Assembly (NCBI RefSeq): GCF_008974245.1
Contig: NZ_BBZI01000011.1
Span: forward strand, 321,570-385,569
Direction of reading: 5' to 3'
Source of the DNA: Streptomyces abyssomicinicus
GTDB lineage: Bacteria > Actinomycetota > Actinomycetes > Streptomycetales > Streptomycetaceae
DNA length: 64,000 bases
The notes beneath the pieces were generated by a model. It did not search any database and was not told where the DNA came from. It saw only the letters and a list, made by a program, of their open reading frames with translations. Shown piece after piece: positions 53,938 through 62,422 of the stretch (position 1 is the first letter of the stretch; the number at the start of each line of letters is the position of its first letter). The translations under genes and the position numbers were made by a program.

Positions 53938-54852
53938 ATGAAGCGTGCCGGATGCCTGCTCCTCGCGTTCGTCCCCGTCGTCGTGACCGCAGGGGCCTAT
54001 TTCTTCACGCCCGCACAGCCGGGGGGTGAAGGGCTGGGCGGTTCGGCCGCGTCCGCCGGCGCGCAGGGCCGGCAGGAGTCCAAGGCCGCCGCCGAGGGTG
54101 CCGAGGGCGCCGAGGACGCCGAGCTGGTCGACGGACTGCCGCCGGGGCTCGCCGACCCCGTGAAGAAGGAACTCGCCCAGCGGATCGTGGCGAGCGCCGT
54201 GAACTCCACGACCCGGTGGCGGGAGACGTACGGCTCCATCACGGACACCGGCGACGGGCGGGGCTACACCGCCGGCATCCTCGGCTTCTGCACGGGGACC
54301 CACGACCTGCTCGCACTCGTCGAGCGGTACACCGAGGACCACCCCGGCAACGGGCTCGCCCGCTACCTGCCCGCGCTGCGCGCGGTGGACGGCACGGACT
54401 CGCACGAGGGCCTGGACCCCGGGTTCACCGAGGCGTGGCGGGCGGAGGCGGAGGTGGAGGCCTTCCAGGCCGCCCAGGAGGCGGAGCGCGACCGCGCCTA
54501 CTTCGACCCCGCGGTCCGTCTGGCCAAGCTCGACGGCCTCGGCGACCTCGGGCAGCTCGTCTACTACGACGCCATGGTGCTGCACGGCCCCGGCACCGAG
54601 AGGAACGGCTTCTACGAGCTCCGCGAACGGGTGATGGCCGATGCCGACACCCCGGCGGAGGGCGGGTCCGAGGAGGAGTATCTCGACGCGTTCCTGGACG
54701 TGCACCGGGCGGCCGTCGTGGCGAGGGAGCGGGGCGGTGACGACACCGGCCGTGTCGACACGACGCTGCGGCGGTTCCTCGACGACGGCAACTTCCGCCT
54801 GAGCACCCCGCTGGAGTGGCGGATCGGCGGGCGGACGTACCGGGCGGCGTGA
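53938..54852 (+). CDS. GH46 chitosanase-fold protein lacking the catalytic glutamate
   Basis: 304 residues with an N-terminal membrane/signal segment and Ala/Glu linker, then a GH46 domain (70-304). Alignment by eye to Streptomyces N174 chitosanase is clear: LADPVKKELAQRIVASAVNS, TDTGDGRGYTAGILGFCTGT, ERDRAYFDPAVRLAKLDGLG, LGQLVYYDAMVLHGPG, DDTGRVDTTLRRFLDDGNF. The general base Asp is kept (Asp106), but the proton-donor Glu (Glu22 in N174, in SSAENS) is Val88 here (ASAVNS, codon GTG 54199-54201). The fold should bind chitosan-like polymers but not cut them normally. It is divergent from the amino-sugar polymer operon. ATG 53938; GTG 53932 is an alternative. Confidence 0.88.
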   Translation: MKRAGCLLLAFVPVVVTAGAYFFTPAQPGGEGLGGSAASAGAQGRQESKAAAEGAEGAEDAELVDGLPPGLADPVKKELAQRIVASAVNSTTRWRETYGSITDTGDGRGYTAGILGFCTGTHDLLALVERYTEDHPGNGLARYLPALRAVDGTDSHEGLDPGFTEAWRAEAEVEAFQAAQEAERDRAYFDPAVRLAKLDGLGDLGQLVYYDAMVLHGPGTERNGFYELRERVMADADTPAEGGSEEEYLDAFLDVHRAAVVARERGGDDTGRVDTTLRRFLDDGNFRLSTPLEWRIGGRTYRAA

Positions 54853-54867
54853 GCTCCACGGGAAAAA

Positions 54868-54880
54868 AGCAAGCGCTTAG
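54868..54880. promoter_or_regulatory. AAGCGCTT-centred palindrome upstream of the thiolase gene
   Basis: AGCAAGCGCTTAG at 54868-54880 contains the 8-bp palindrome AAGCGCTT, in an A-rich setting between the GH46-like gene and the thiolase. Similar cores occur at TetR operators of fatty-acid genes in actinobacteria. The regulator is not known. Confidence 0.4.
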
Positions 54881-54986
54881 AAAAATGCGGCCGGTGTCAC
54901 ACCCCCATCACGGTGACCGGGCGGGTACGGGCCGGTAACTTCCCAGAAGGTCCGCCCCATCCGCAGCGAACGCCTCTGGAGCCGTG

Positions 54987-56207
54987 ATGCCCGAAGCCGT
55001 GATCGTCTCAGCCGCCCGTTCCCCCATCGGCCGTGCCTTCAAGGGCTCCCTCAAGGACCTGCGTCCGGACGACCTGGCGGCCACCATCATCCAGGCCGCC
55101 CTGGCCAAGGTGCCCGAGCTGGACCCGCGGGACATCGACGACCTCATGCTCGGCGTCGGTCTCCCCGGCGGCGAGCAGGGCAACAACCTCGGCCGCATCG
55201 TGGCCGTCGAGATGGGCATGGACTTCCTGCCCGGCTGCACCGTCACCCGGTACTGCTCCTCCTCGCTCCAGACCAGCCGCATGGCGCTGCACGCCATCAA
55301 GGCCGGCGAGGGCGACGTCTTCATCTCCGCCGGCGTCGAGATGGTGTCCCGCTTCGTCAAGGGCAACTCCGACAGCCTCCCCGACACGCGCAACCCGCTC
55401 TTCGCCGACGCCGAGGCGCGCACCGCCGAGGTCGCCCAGCAGGAGGGCACCACCTGGCACGACCCGCGCGAGGACGGCCTGGTCCCCGACCCCTACATCG
55501 CGATGGGCCAGACCGCCGAGAACCTGGCCCGCCTCAAGGGCGTCACCCGCCAGGAGATGGACGAGTTCGGCGTCCGCTCGCAGAACCTCGCCGAGAAGGC
55601 CATCAAGGACGGCTTCTGGGCACGCGAGATCACCCCGGTCACGCTGCCCGACGGCACCGTCGTCTCGGCGGACGACGGCCCGCGCGCCGGCGTCACCCTG
55701 GAGGGCGTGCAGGGCCTCAAGCCGGTCTTCCGCCCCGACGGCCTGGTCACGGCCGGCAACTGCTGCCCGCTCAACGACGGCGCCGCCGCCCTGGTGATCA
55801 TGTCGGACACCAAGGCCCGCGAGCTCGGCCTGACCCCGCTCGCCCGCATCGTCTCCACCGGCGTCTCCGGCCTCTCCCCGGAGATCATGGGCCTCGGCCC
55901 GGTCGAGGCCTCCCAGCAGGCGCTGCGCCGGGCGGGCCTGTCCGTCAAGGACATCGACCTGGTCGAGATCAACGAGGCCTTCGCCGCCCAGGTGATCCCC
56001 TCCTACCAGGACCTCGGCATCGACCTGGACCGCCTGAACGTCAACGGCGGCGCCATCGCCGTCGGCCACCCCTTCGGCATGACCGGCGCGCGCATCACCG
56101 GCACGCTGATCAACTCCCTCCAGTGGCACGACAAGCAGTTCGGCCTGGAGACCATGTGCGTCGGCGGTGGCCAGGGCATGGCCATGGTCATCGAGCGCCT
56201 CAGCTGA
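54987..56207 (+). CDS. Acetyl-CoA acetyltransferase / 3-ketoacyl-CoA thiolase
   Basis: A 406-residue thiolase. The nucleophile is Cys90 in TRYCSSSLQTSRMALHAIKA. The second half shows EINEAFAAQVIPSYQDLGID, GGAIAVGHPFGMTGARITGT and the C-terminal catalytic Cys in CVGGGQGMAMVIERL. It cleaves 3-ketoacyl-CoA or condenses acetyl-CoA; CSSSLQ and GHPF are slight departures from the classic CSSGLQ and GHPxG. I choose ATG 54987 over the adjacent GTG 54984, as GGAG lies 5 nt upstream. It stands alone with a terminator after it. Confidence 0.93.
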   Translation: MPEAVIVSAARSPIGRAFKGSLKDLRPDDLAATIIQAALAKVPELDPRDIDDLMLGVGLPGGEQGNNLGRIVAVEMGMDFLPGCTVTRYCSSSLQTSRMALHAIKAGEGDVFISAGVEMVSRFVKGNSDSLPDTRNPLFADAEARTAEVAQQEGTTWHDPREDGLVPDPYIAMGQTAENLARLKGVTRQEMDEFGVRSQNLAEKAIKDGFWAREITPVTLPDGTVVSADDGPRAGVTLEGVQGLKPVFRPDGLVTAGNCCPLNDGAAALVIMSDTKARELGLTPLARIVSTGVSGLSPEIMGLGPVEASQQALRRAGLSVKDIDLVEINEAFAAQVIPSYQDLGIDLDRLNVNGGAIAVGHPFGMTGARITGTLINSLQWHDKQFGLETMCVGGGQGMAMVIERLS

Positions 56208-56247
56208 CCTCACGCGCGCGCCCTCCGGGGCGCGGCGTGCGACGGCC

Positions 56248-56279
56248 CCGCCCCCCGGTTTCTTCCCGCCGGGGGGCGG
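56248..56279 (+). terminator. Terminator of the thiolase gene
   Basis: A perfect 11-bp stem, CCGCCCCCCGG (56248-56258) against 56269-56279, with a T/C-rich loop, 40 bp after the stop. The remaining bases to 56572 carry no gene I can support. Confidence 0.8.
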
Positions 56280-56572
56280 TGCCGCGTGCTCTGCGGGACG
56301 CGACCGGTGCCGTCCCGTGACCCAACCTCCGCCAGGATGTGACCTATCTCCCTCGCGGCCCGTCACGGCGGGAGAACGCGCAGGTCAAGCGGCCTACGCC
56401 GGTCGATGCGCCCCCGTCGTGCGCCCGATTCGCGGTGGTTCGCACTGACAGGCGGGGCGTGCAGGCGTCAAGCTCGATGGTGGAACTCGATGTAGGAAAG
56501 TCGGGGTCGACTCGTACGGGGGTGCGCCGGTCGTCGTCCGGTGCGTTTGTTCGTGGAACCGGGAGTACGTCA

Positions 56573-57379
56573 GTGAGCGCCATGCAGACCGCCCTGCTGG
56601 TCATCTCCGCCGCCGCGTGCGCCGTGGGAGCAGCCGTCCTCGTCGCCCTGCGGCGCCTGCGTCGGGAGTTCGCCGCGGTGCGCGCCGAACTCGAGGCCGC
56701 CGTGGGACCCGCCGCCTCCTCCTCCGGCTCCGCCGGACGGGACGGTGCCGGCGCCCGGGTGCCGGCCGCGCGGCCCGCCTCCGACGCCGAGGAGATACGC
56801 GCCGCCGTCGCCGAGGCGCTCGCCGAGGAGCGGGAGCGGGAGCTGGCCGAGGCGCGTGCCTTCTGGGCCGCGCAGGAGGCGCGGGACGCGTCGGAGGCGC
56901 GGTCCCTGCTGGGGCTGCCGCAGGACGGCGAGTTCTTCCTGCCGCACCCCGCGGACTTCGCCGGGCTGGAGCTCGACGCCGAGGGCGAGGGCGAGTCCGC
57001 CGAGCTGGCCGCCGCGCGGCGGCGCCACCCCTCCCACCCCGACTTCACCCCGGCGGGGGCGCAGTCCCCGACGATCGCCGACGACGAGCAGACGCTGGCG
57101 CGGCTGGAGGAGCTGGCCCAGGCGGAGACGCCGCTGGCGGACGTGCGGCCGGGGCCGATGGGGACGCTCGACGTGTACGAGTTCGCCGACGGTACGACGC
57201 TGTGCGTGACGCCCGGGCACCGGGAGACCGCGGAGCGGCTCGCCTCCGCCGTCCGTGACGGTGAGGCCCCCTCCCTGCTGGGCGGCTCCGGCATCTCCGG
57301 CGGCTACGTCCTCACCTTCACCTGCGGCCCCACCGACAACGTCTGCGTCCTGGCCGACCGCGTCATCGCCTCCCTCTGA
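56573..57379 (+). CDS. Membrane-anchored protein of unknown function
   Basis: 268 residues. One N-terminal membrane helix (ALLVISAAACAVGAAVLVAL) followed by RRLRREFAAVRAELEAAV, then a Glu/Ala-rich coiled coil (IRAAVAEALAEERERELAEA) and a C-terminal globular domain (MGTLDVYEFADGTTLCVTPG, GGYVLTFTCGPTDNVCVLAD). I do not recognise the family. The coiled coil on the cytoplasmic side suggests a scaffold. GTG 56573 has GGGAG 7 nt upstream; ATG 56582 is an alternative. It stands alone, between a thiolase and the repeat-rich gap before cystathionine beta-synthase. Confidence 0.75.
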   Translation: MSAMQTALLVISAAACAVGAAVLVALRRLRREFAAVRAELEAAVGPAASSSGSAGRDGAGARVPAARPASDAEEIRAAVAEALAEERERELAEARAFWAAQEARDASEARSLLGLPQDGEFFLPHPADFAGLELDAEGEGESAELAAARRRHPSHPDFTPAGAQSPTIADDEQTLARLEELAQAETPLADVRPGPMGTLDVYEFADGTTLCVTPGHRETAERLASAVRDGEAPSLLGGSGISGGYVLTFTCGPTDNVCVLADRVIASL

Positions 57380-58252
57380 CCCCCCCGAGGCGCCCAGGCC
57401 GCGCCCTTCCCGCCCGCGGGCCGTGCCGCCATGCGGTACGTGGTCCGTACCGTCCCCGCCTACGCCAATCGTGCCGCCGCGCGGCGCGGAGCTCCCGCCC
57501 TTCCGTCTGCGGGCAATCGTGCCGCTGACGTACGCACGCGGCGGCTCGCTCCGCGGAACGTAAGCCCCTGGGAAGGGGGCGGGTCGGGGGATGAACAGTG
57601 CTGTCCGCCTGGCCCGGACTTGAGCACGCCGCAGTGAGGTCACGCGTGTACGGAACCGCCCGCTTGCGCGTGGTGGATGGGACCGCTCGCCGCGGAGGCC
57701 GGGGCCTGCGCCCGCCCGTGCCGCCCCCTGGGCGGCCCAGCCGCCCGCAGGGGGGGCGACAGCACCTGCCCGTTGGGCGGTGCGGCAGCACGGGCGGCGG
57801 CCCGGCCGCCCGCAGGGGGTGTGGCAGCACCTGCCCGCGGGGCGGTGCGGCAGCACGGGCAAGGTGACCGTTCAGTCGCCCGCAGGGGTGGGGCGGCAGT
57901 GAGGCAAGGGTGAACGTCCAGCTACCCGCGGGGGGTGCGGCATGCGCCCGCAGGGCCGCTGTGAGGAGCGGGCCGCTCGGCGCGCCGCAGGGGGCCCGTG
58001 GACGCGGGGCCGTGCCGTGTGGGCGGGGGACTGTCGCGGGAACCGCCGCGCCCCCCGTTGCCGGGGGGCCGGGACGACGGCGGTTCCCGCGATGGACGCG
58101 GACCGGGTCAGGACCGGGCATCGCGCGTACCGGCCGAGGCGGGGAGCCGCTCCCACTCTCACCGGCAGGAACAACCATGCCGGACCCGTGTTAACCCCAT
58201 GCTGCGCGCACGTGACGCGCGAGTACCACTTCCGGCAACGCCGACGCCGCCG
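57380..58252. other. Long gene-free region with 65-bp tandem repeats
   Basis: 873 bases with no frame of convincing quality on either strand. At 57741-57805 and 57806-57870 lie two related 65-bp units that begin CCGCCCGCAGGGG and contain GGCGGTGCGGCAGCACGGGC; a partial third begins at 57877, and a further degenerate start is near 57950. The left part (57380-57660) has the downstream end of the preceding gene and nothing recognisable. Confidence 0.7.
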
Positions 58253-59641
58253 TCAGCGCTCCCCGCCCTTCGCGAGGAAGGACAGCAGGTCCTGCCGGCT
58301 GACGACCCCCGTCGGCTTGCCGTCCACCAGCACGATCGCCGCGTCCGCGGACCCCAGCACCGCCATCAGGTCCTCCACCGGCTCACCCGACCCCACCTGC
58401 GGCAGCGGCGCGGACATGTGCCGCTCCAGCGGGTGGTTCAGCTCCGCCCGCTTGGTGAACAGCGCGTCCAGCAGCTCCTTCTCGACGACGGAGCCGACGA
58501 CCTCCGCCGCCATCACGTCCGGGTGACCCGCCCCCGGCTTCACGATCGGCATCTGCGAGACGCCGTACTCGCGCAGCACCTCGATGGCCTGGCCGACCGT
58601 CTCGTCGGGGTGCATGTGGACCAGCGACGGCATGCCGCCGTCCTTGTCGTCGAGCACGTCGGAGACCCGCGCGCTCGGGCCGCTGTCCTCCAGGAAGCCG
58701 TAGTCGGCCATCCACTCGTCGTTGAAGATCTTGCTCATGTAACCGCGGCCGCTGTCCGGCAGCAGCACCACGACCACATCGTCCGGGCCGAGCTTCCTCG
58801 CGACCTCCAGCGCCGCCACCACGGCCATGCCGCAGGAGCCGCCCACCAGCAGGCCCTCCTCCTTGGCGAGGCGGCGGGTCATCTGGAAGGAGTCCTTGTC
58901 GGAGACCGCGACGATCTCGTCGGCCACCGTCCGGTCGTAGGCGCTGGGCCAGAAGTCCTCGCCCACGCCCTCGACCAGGTACGGGCGGCCGGAGCCGCCG
59001 GAGTAGACGGACCCCTCCGGGTCGGCGCCGATCACCTTGACGCGGCCCTCGCTCGCGTCCTTCAGGTAGCGGCCGGTGCCGGAGATCGTGCCGCCGGTGC
59101 CCACGCCCGCGACGAAGTGGGTGATCCTCCCCTCCGTCTGCTCCCACAGCTCGGGGCCGGTGGAGTGGTAGTGGGAGAGCGGGTTGTTCGGGTTGGAGTA
59201 CTGGTCCGGCTTCCAGGCGCCGGGGATCTCACGGACCAGGCGGTCGGACACGTTGTAGTACGAATCCGGGTGCTCGGGGTCGACGGCCGTCGGGCAGACC
59301 ACGACCTCCGCGCCGTACGCGCGCAGTACGTTGATCTTGTCCGTGCTGACCTTGTCGGGGCAGACGAAGACGCAACGGTAGCCCTTCTGCTGTGCCACGA
59401 TGGCCAGGCCCACGCCGGTGTTCCCGCTGGTCGGCTCGACGATGGTGCCGCCCGGCTTCAGCTCGCCGCTCTGCTCCGCCGCCTCGATCATCCGCAGGGC
59501 GATGCGGTCCTTCACCGATCCGCCGGGGTTGAAGTACTCGACCTTGGCGAGGACCGTGGCCTCGATCCCTTCGGCCACCCTGTTGAGCCTCACCAGCGGC
59601 GTGTTGCCGACGAGACTGATCATCGAGTCGTGGAATTCCAC
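58253..59641 (-). CDS. cbs: Cystathionine beta-synthase
   Basis: 462 residues. The N-terminal 320 form the PLP-dependent synthase: Lys44 in NPGGSVKDRIA binds PLP, PTSGNTGVGLAI contacts phosphate, GVGTGGTISGTGRYL is the phosphate cradle. Two CBS domains follow (VSDVLDDKDGGMPSLVHMHP and LERHMSAPLPQVGSGEPVED) and likely bind adenosyl ligands. It condenses homocysteine and serine to cystathionine in transsulfuration; such proteins may also release H2S. The total length and CBS pair favour Cbs over cysteine synthase. It is divergent from the SGNH hydrolase gene. Confidence 0.93.
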   Translation of the reverse strand: MEFHDSMISLVGNTPLVRLNRVAEGIEATVLAKVEYFNPGGSVKDRIALRMIEAAEQSGELKPGGTIVEPTSGNTGVGLAIVAQQKGYRCVFVCPDKVSTDKINVLRAYGAEVVVCPTAVDPEHPDSYYNVSDRLVREIPGAWKPDQYSNPNNPLSHYHSTGPELWEQTEGRITHFVAGVGTGGTISGTGRYLKDASEGRVKVIGADPEGSVYSGGSGRPYLVEGVGEDFWPSAYDRTVADEIVAVSDKDSFQMTRRLAKEEGLLVGGSCGMAVVAALEVARKLGPDDVVVVLLPDSGRGYMSKIFNDEWMADYGFLEDSGPSARVSDVLDDKDGGMPSLVHMHPDETVGQAIEVLREYGVSQMPIVKPGAGHPDVMAAEVVGSVVEKELLDALFTKRAELNHPLERHMSAPLPQVGSGEPVEDLMAVLGSADAAIVLVDGKPTGVVSRQDLLSFLAKGGER

Positions 59642-59808
59642 CGTTGTCTCCGGTCGCTTTCGTCATTGATGCGGTGGGCCCCACCCTACGGGCCCTGACC
59701 GACCGTCGCGGACTCGTCACGATCGCGATTGGCGGACCACCTCCACGGGGCAAGCAAGGAGTAACCGGGCGGTACGGGGCGCCGGCGACGAGGAGGTGGC
59801 GGCGAGGG

Positions 59809-60888
59809 ATGTCGAGCACGTCGAGGGCACGCGTGGCCCGGCGGATCGCGGCCGGAGCCGCGTACGGCGGGAGCGGGATCGGTCTGGCGGGCGCCGCGGC
59901 CGCAGGACTGCTGCTGGCCGAGATCCATCTGGCCCGGCGGACGGTGACCAACGGGTACGACCCGCACGTTCCCGGCGCCGACGGGCTGTACGGGGCGGGA
60001 TTCGCCACACCGGTGAACCCGCCGCTGCGGCTGGTGATGCTGGGCGACTCCACGGCCGCCGGGCAGGGCGTCCACCGCGCCGGGCAGACGCCCGGCGCGC
60101 TGCTCGCCTCGGGGCTGGCGGCCGTCGCCGAGCGGCCGGTCCGGCTGCGGGTGGTGGCGGTGCCCGGGGCCACGTCGGAGGACCTGGAACGGCAGGTGTC
60201 CGAGGTCGTCGCCGGCGGGGACGGGCCGCCGGACGTCTGCGTGGTCATGGTGGGCGCCAACGACGTCACCAGCCGGACCCCGGCCACCCGCTCGGTGCGC
60301 TGCCTGGCGGCCGCCGTGCGGAGGCTGCGCACCGCGGGGGCGGAGGTGGTCGTCGGCACCTGCCCGGACCTGGGCACGGTCGAGCCCATCCAGCAGCCGC
60401 TGCGCTGGCTGGCCCGCCGGACCTCCCGGCAGCTCGCCGCGGCCCAGACCATCGGCGCGGTGGAGCAGGGCGGCCGGACCGTGTCGCTCGGCGACCTGCT
60501 GGGCCCCGAGTTCGCCGCCCATCCGCGTGAACTCTTCGGCCCCGACTCCTACCACCCCTCCGCCGAGGGCTACCAGACGGCGGCGATGGCGGTGCTGCCC
60601 ACCGTCTGCGCGGCGCTGGGGCTGTGGCCCGCGGAGGAGGAGCGGCCGGACGCCACCCGCGACGAGGGCTTCCTGCCGGTGGCCCGTGCCGCGGCCGCGG
60701 CGGCCGAGGAGGCGGGCACCGAGGTGACCGCCGCCTCGCCCGGAGGTGTCCGCGGGGCCTGGGCGCTGCTCAAGCGGCGGCGGCGCCGCCGGGTGAACCC
60801 TCCACCGGCGCCGGAGCCCGCCCCGGCGGAACTCCGCGGGGGTCTCGGGGGTCTGCCCGGCATGGGCCGGGGCCCGGGCCGGGCATAG
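59809..60888 (+). CDS. SGNH/GDSL-family hydrolase
   Basis: 359 residues. A membrane segment near residues 17-38 (GIGLAGAAAAGLLLAEI) may act as an uncut signal anchor. The SGNH core has block I LVMLGDSTAAGQGV (nucleophile Ser), the oxyanion residues in GATSEDLERQ and VMVGANDVTS, and block V DSYHPSAEGY with the catalytic Asp/His. It is an esterase or lipase, probably acting on acyl or acetyl groups at the membrane surface. The C-terminal 80 residues are a Glu/Ala and Arg/Pro-rich tail. ATG 59809 is chosen with GAGGAGG 11 nt upstream; the longer frame is implausible. Confidence 0.9.
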   Translation: MSSTSRARVARRIAAGAAYGGSGIGLAGAAAAGLLLAEIHLARRTVTNGYDPHVPGADGLYGAGFATPVNPPLRLVMLGDSTAAGQGVHRAGQTPGALLASGLAAVAERPVRLRVVAVPGATSEDLERQVSEVVAGGDGPPDVCVVMVGANDVTSRTPATRSVRCLAAAVRRLRTAGAEVVVGTCPDLGTVEPIQQPLRWLARRTSRQLAAAQTIGAVEQGGRTVSLGDLLGPEFAAHPRELFGPDSYHPSAEGYQTAAMAVLPTVCAALGLWPAEEERPDATRDEGFLPVARAAAAAAEEAGTEVTAASPGGVRGAWALLKRRRRRRVNPPPAPEPAPAELRGGLGGLPGMGRGPGRA

Positions 60889-60950
60889 GGAGGACGCGTA
60901 AGGCGTTGCATCGCGAGGGAGGGGAAGGAAAGATCCTACCCAAGCAGTAG

Positions 60951-60966
60951 AGGCAAGTTTTTGCCT
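60951..60966. promoter_or_regulatory. Inverted repeat upstream of the Bax inhibitor-like gene
   Basis: AGGCAA-GTTT-TTGCCT is a perfect 6-bp inverted repeat in an AT-rich stretch 50-70 bp before ATG 61018. It could be an operator or a small hairpin in the leader. Confidence 0.4.
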
Positions 60967-61017
60967 GTCCATTACTCTTGAGCCCAAGGCCGCGCAAGGT
61001 GGCCATGGAGGAGTGAA

Positions 61018-61920
61018 ATGAGGAGCAGCAACCCGGTCTTCTCGCGACGGGGGTTCAGCCGCGACAACGGCTACGCGGGCTTCAACACCGCGCCGCAGGC
61101 CGGGGGAGCAGCTGTCGGCACGCAGGGTGCCAACCCGTACGCGCAGAACCCGCAGGCGCAGAACCCGTACGCGCAGAACCCTTACGCCCAGCAGGACGCC
61201 GCCCAGTACGGTGCCCCGCAGGCCCCGGCGTCCGCCGGCCGCATGACGATGGACGACGTCATCATGCGCACGGCGACCACGCTCGGCGTCCTGATCGTCA
61301 CCGCCGCGCTCGCCTGGGCGCTGCTGCCGGTCGACATGGGCAACATCAACCGTTCCTACGGCATCGCGATCGGCGCGGCCCTCATCGGCTTCGTGCTGGC
61401 GATGGTCCAGTCGTTCAAGCGCAAGGCCTCGCCGGCGCTGATCCTGACCTACGCGGCCTTCGAGGGCGTCTTCCTCGGGGTCCTGTCCAGCATCGTGGAC
61501 ACGCACATCGCGAGCGGCGCGGCCATGCAGGCCGTGCTCGGCACGATGGCGGTCTTCGCGGCGGTCCTGTTCGCGTACAAGATGCGCTGGATCCGGGTGA
61601 ACCGCCGCTTCGCCGGCTTCGTCATGGCGGCCGCGCTGGGCTTCGTCCTGCTGATGATGGTCAACATGCTGTTCGCCGTCTTCGGCGGCGGTGACGGCCT
61701 CGGCTTCCGCAGCGGCGGCATGGGCATCATGTTCGGCGTCATCGGCGTCCTGCTCGGTGCCTGCTTCCTCGCCCTGGACTTCAAGCAGGTCGAGGACGGC
61801 ATCGCCTACGGCGCGCCGCGCGAGGAGTCGTGGATGGCCGCGTTCGGCCTGACGCTGACCCTGGTCTGGATCTACACGGAGTTCCTCCGTCTGATCGCGA
61901 TCCTGAACAGCAGCGACTGA
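61018..61920 (+). CDS. Bax inhibitor-1/YccA family membrane protein
   Basis: 300 residues. The first 70 are polar with QNPYAQNPYAQ repeats; residues 75-300 hold seven membrane helices of the BI-1/YccA fold (TATTLGVLIVTAALAWALLP, LTYAAFEGVFLGVLSSIVDT, the last with LTLVWIYTEFLRLIAIL). Such proteins are pH-sensitive calcium leak channels or regulators of membrane proteases; the bacterial role is poorly known. GGAGG occurs just before ATG 61018. A perfect 14-bp terminator follows. Confidence 0.92.
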   Translation: MRSSNPVFSRRGFSRDNGYAGFNTAPQAGGAAVGTQGANPYAQNPQAQNPYAQNPYAQQDAAQYGAPQAPASAGRMTMDDVIMRTATTLGVLIVTAALAWALLPVDMGNINRSYGIAIGAALIGFVLAMVQSFKRKASPALILTYAAFEGVFLGVLSSIVDTHIASGAAMQAVLGTMAVFAAVLFAYKMRWIRVNRRFAGFVMAAALGFVLLMMVNMLFAVFGGGDGLGFRSGGMGIMFGVIGVLLGACFLALDFKQVEDGIAYGAPREESWMAAFGLTLTLVWIYTEFLRLIAILNSSD

Positions 61921-61943
61921 TCACCGCTCCTCCGCTCGAGCGA

Positions 61944-61974
61944 GGAAGGGCCCCGGGTCTCCCGGGGCCCTTCC
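61944..61974 (+). terminator. Terminator of the Bax inhibitor-like gene
   Basis: A perfect 14-bp stem, GGAAGGGCCCCGGG (61944-61957) against 61961-61974, with a 3-nt loop. Its right arm is copied again at 61981-61995 (CCGGGGCCCTTCCGG). Confidence 0.88.
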
Positions 61975-62069
61975 GGCGTTCCGGGGCCCTTCCGGTTTCC
62001 CGGGGTGCGGGTGCGGCTCGGGCGCGGGTGGGGCCGGAAGGCCGGCGTGGGGCGGCGTAGGCTCACGGT

Positions 62070-62381
62070 GTGGTTGATACGACGCCCCTGACCCGTGCCG
62101 TGGAACAGTTCGCCGACCGGCTGCGCGCCGCGCCGCAGAGCCGGCTGCAGCGCGGGGCGGCGGGGGAGGCGCTGGGCCTGGCGCGGGAGCTCGCGGTGCG
62201 GGCGCAGCGGCTGGAGGCGCCGGGCGTCCCGCCGCGGGAGATGCCGGACGCGGGCATGTTCGCGGTCGCCGACCAGTTGACCGTCGCCGCCCACGACCTG
62301 GCCTCGGTGGCCCCGGACGACTCCGAGATCACCGAAGCCGCCCACCTGGTGACCGAGGCCCAGCACCGCGCGGGCGTCTGA
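62070..62381 (+). CDS. Small conserved helical protein
   Basis: 103 residues, predicted mostly helical: LTRAVEQFADRLRAAPQSRL, EALGLARELAVRAQRLEAPG, MFAVADQLTVAAHDLASVAP, EITEAAHLVTEAQHRAGV. Acidic-basic heptad spacing suggests a helical bundle. I know no function; the good third-position GC pattern and sensible GTG start (62070) support it as a gene. It is convergent with the next, leftward membrane protein. Confidence 0.75.
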   Translation: MVDTTPLTRAVEQFADRLRAAPQSRLQRGAAGEALGLARELAVRAQRLEAPGVPPREMPDAGMFAVADQLTVAAHDLASVAPDDSEITEAAHLVTEAQHRAGV

Positions 62382-62422
62382 CACCCGGGGGCGGGTGCCG
62401 GGGCCGCGGGCCCCGGCCCGGG

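Noticed and set aside
57598..58174. Several short frames in the gap before cystathionine beta-synthase
   Set aside because: No ribosome binding site, no GC3 bias, repeat-driven.
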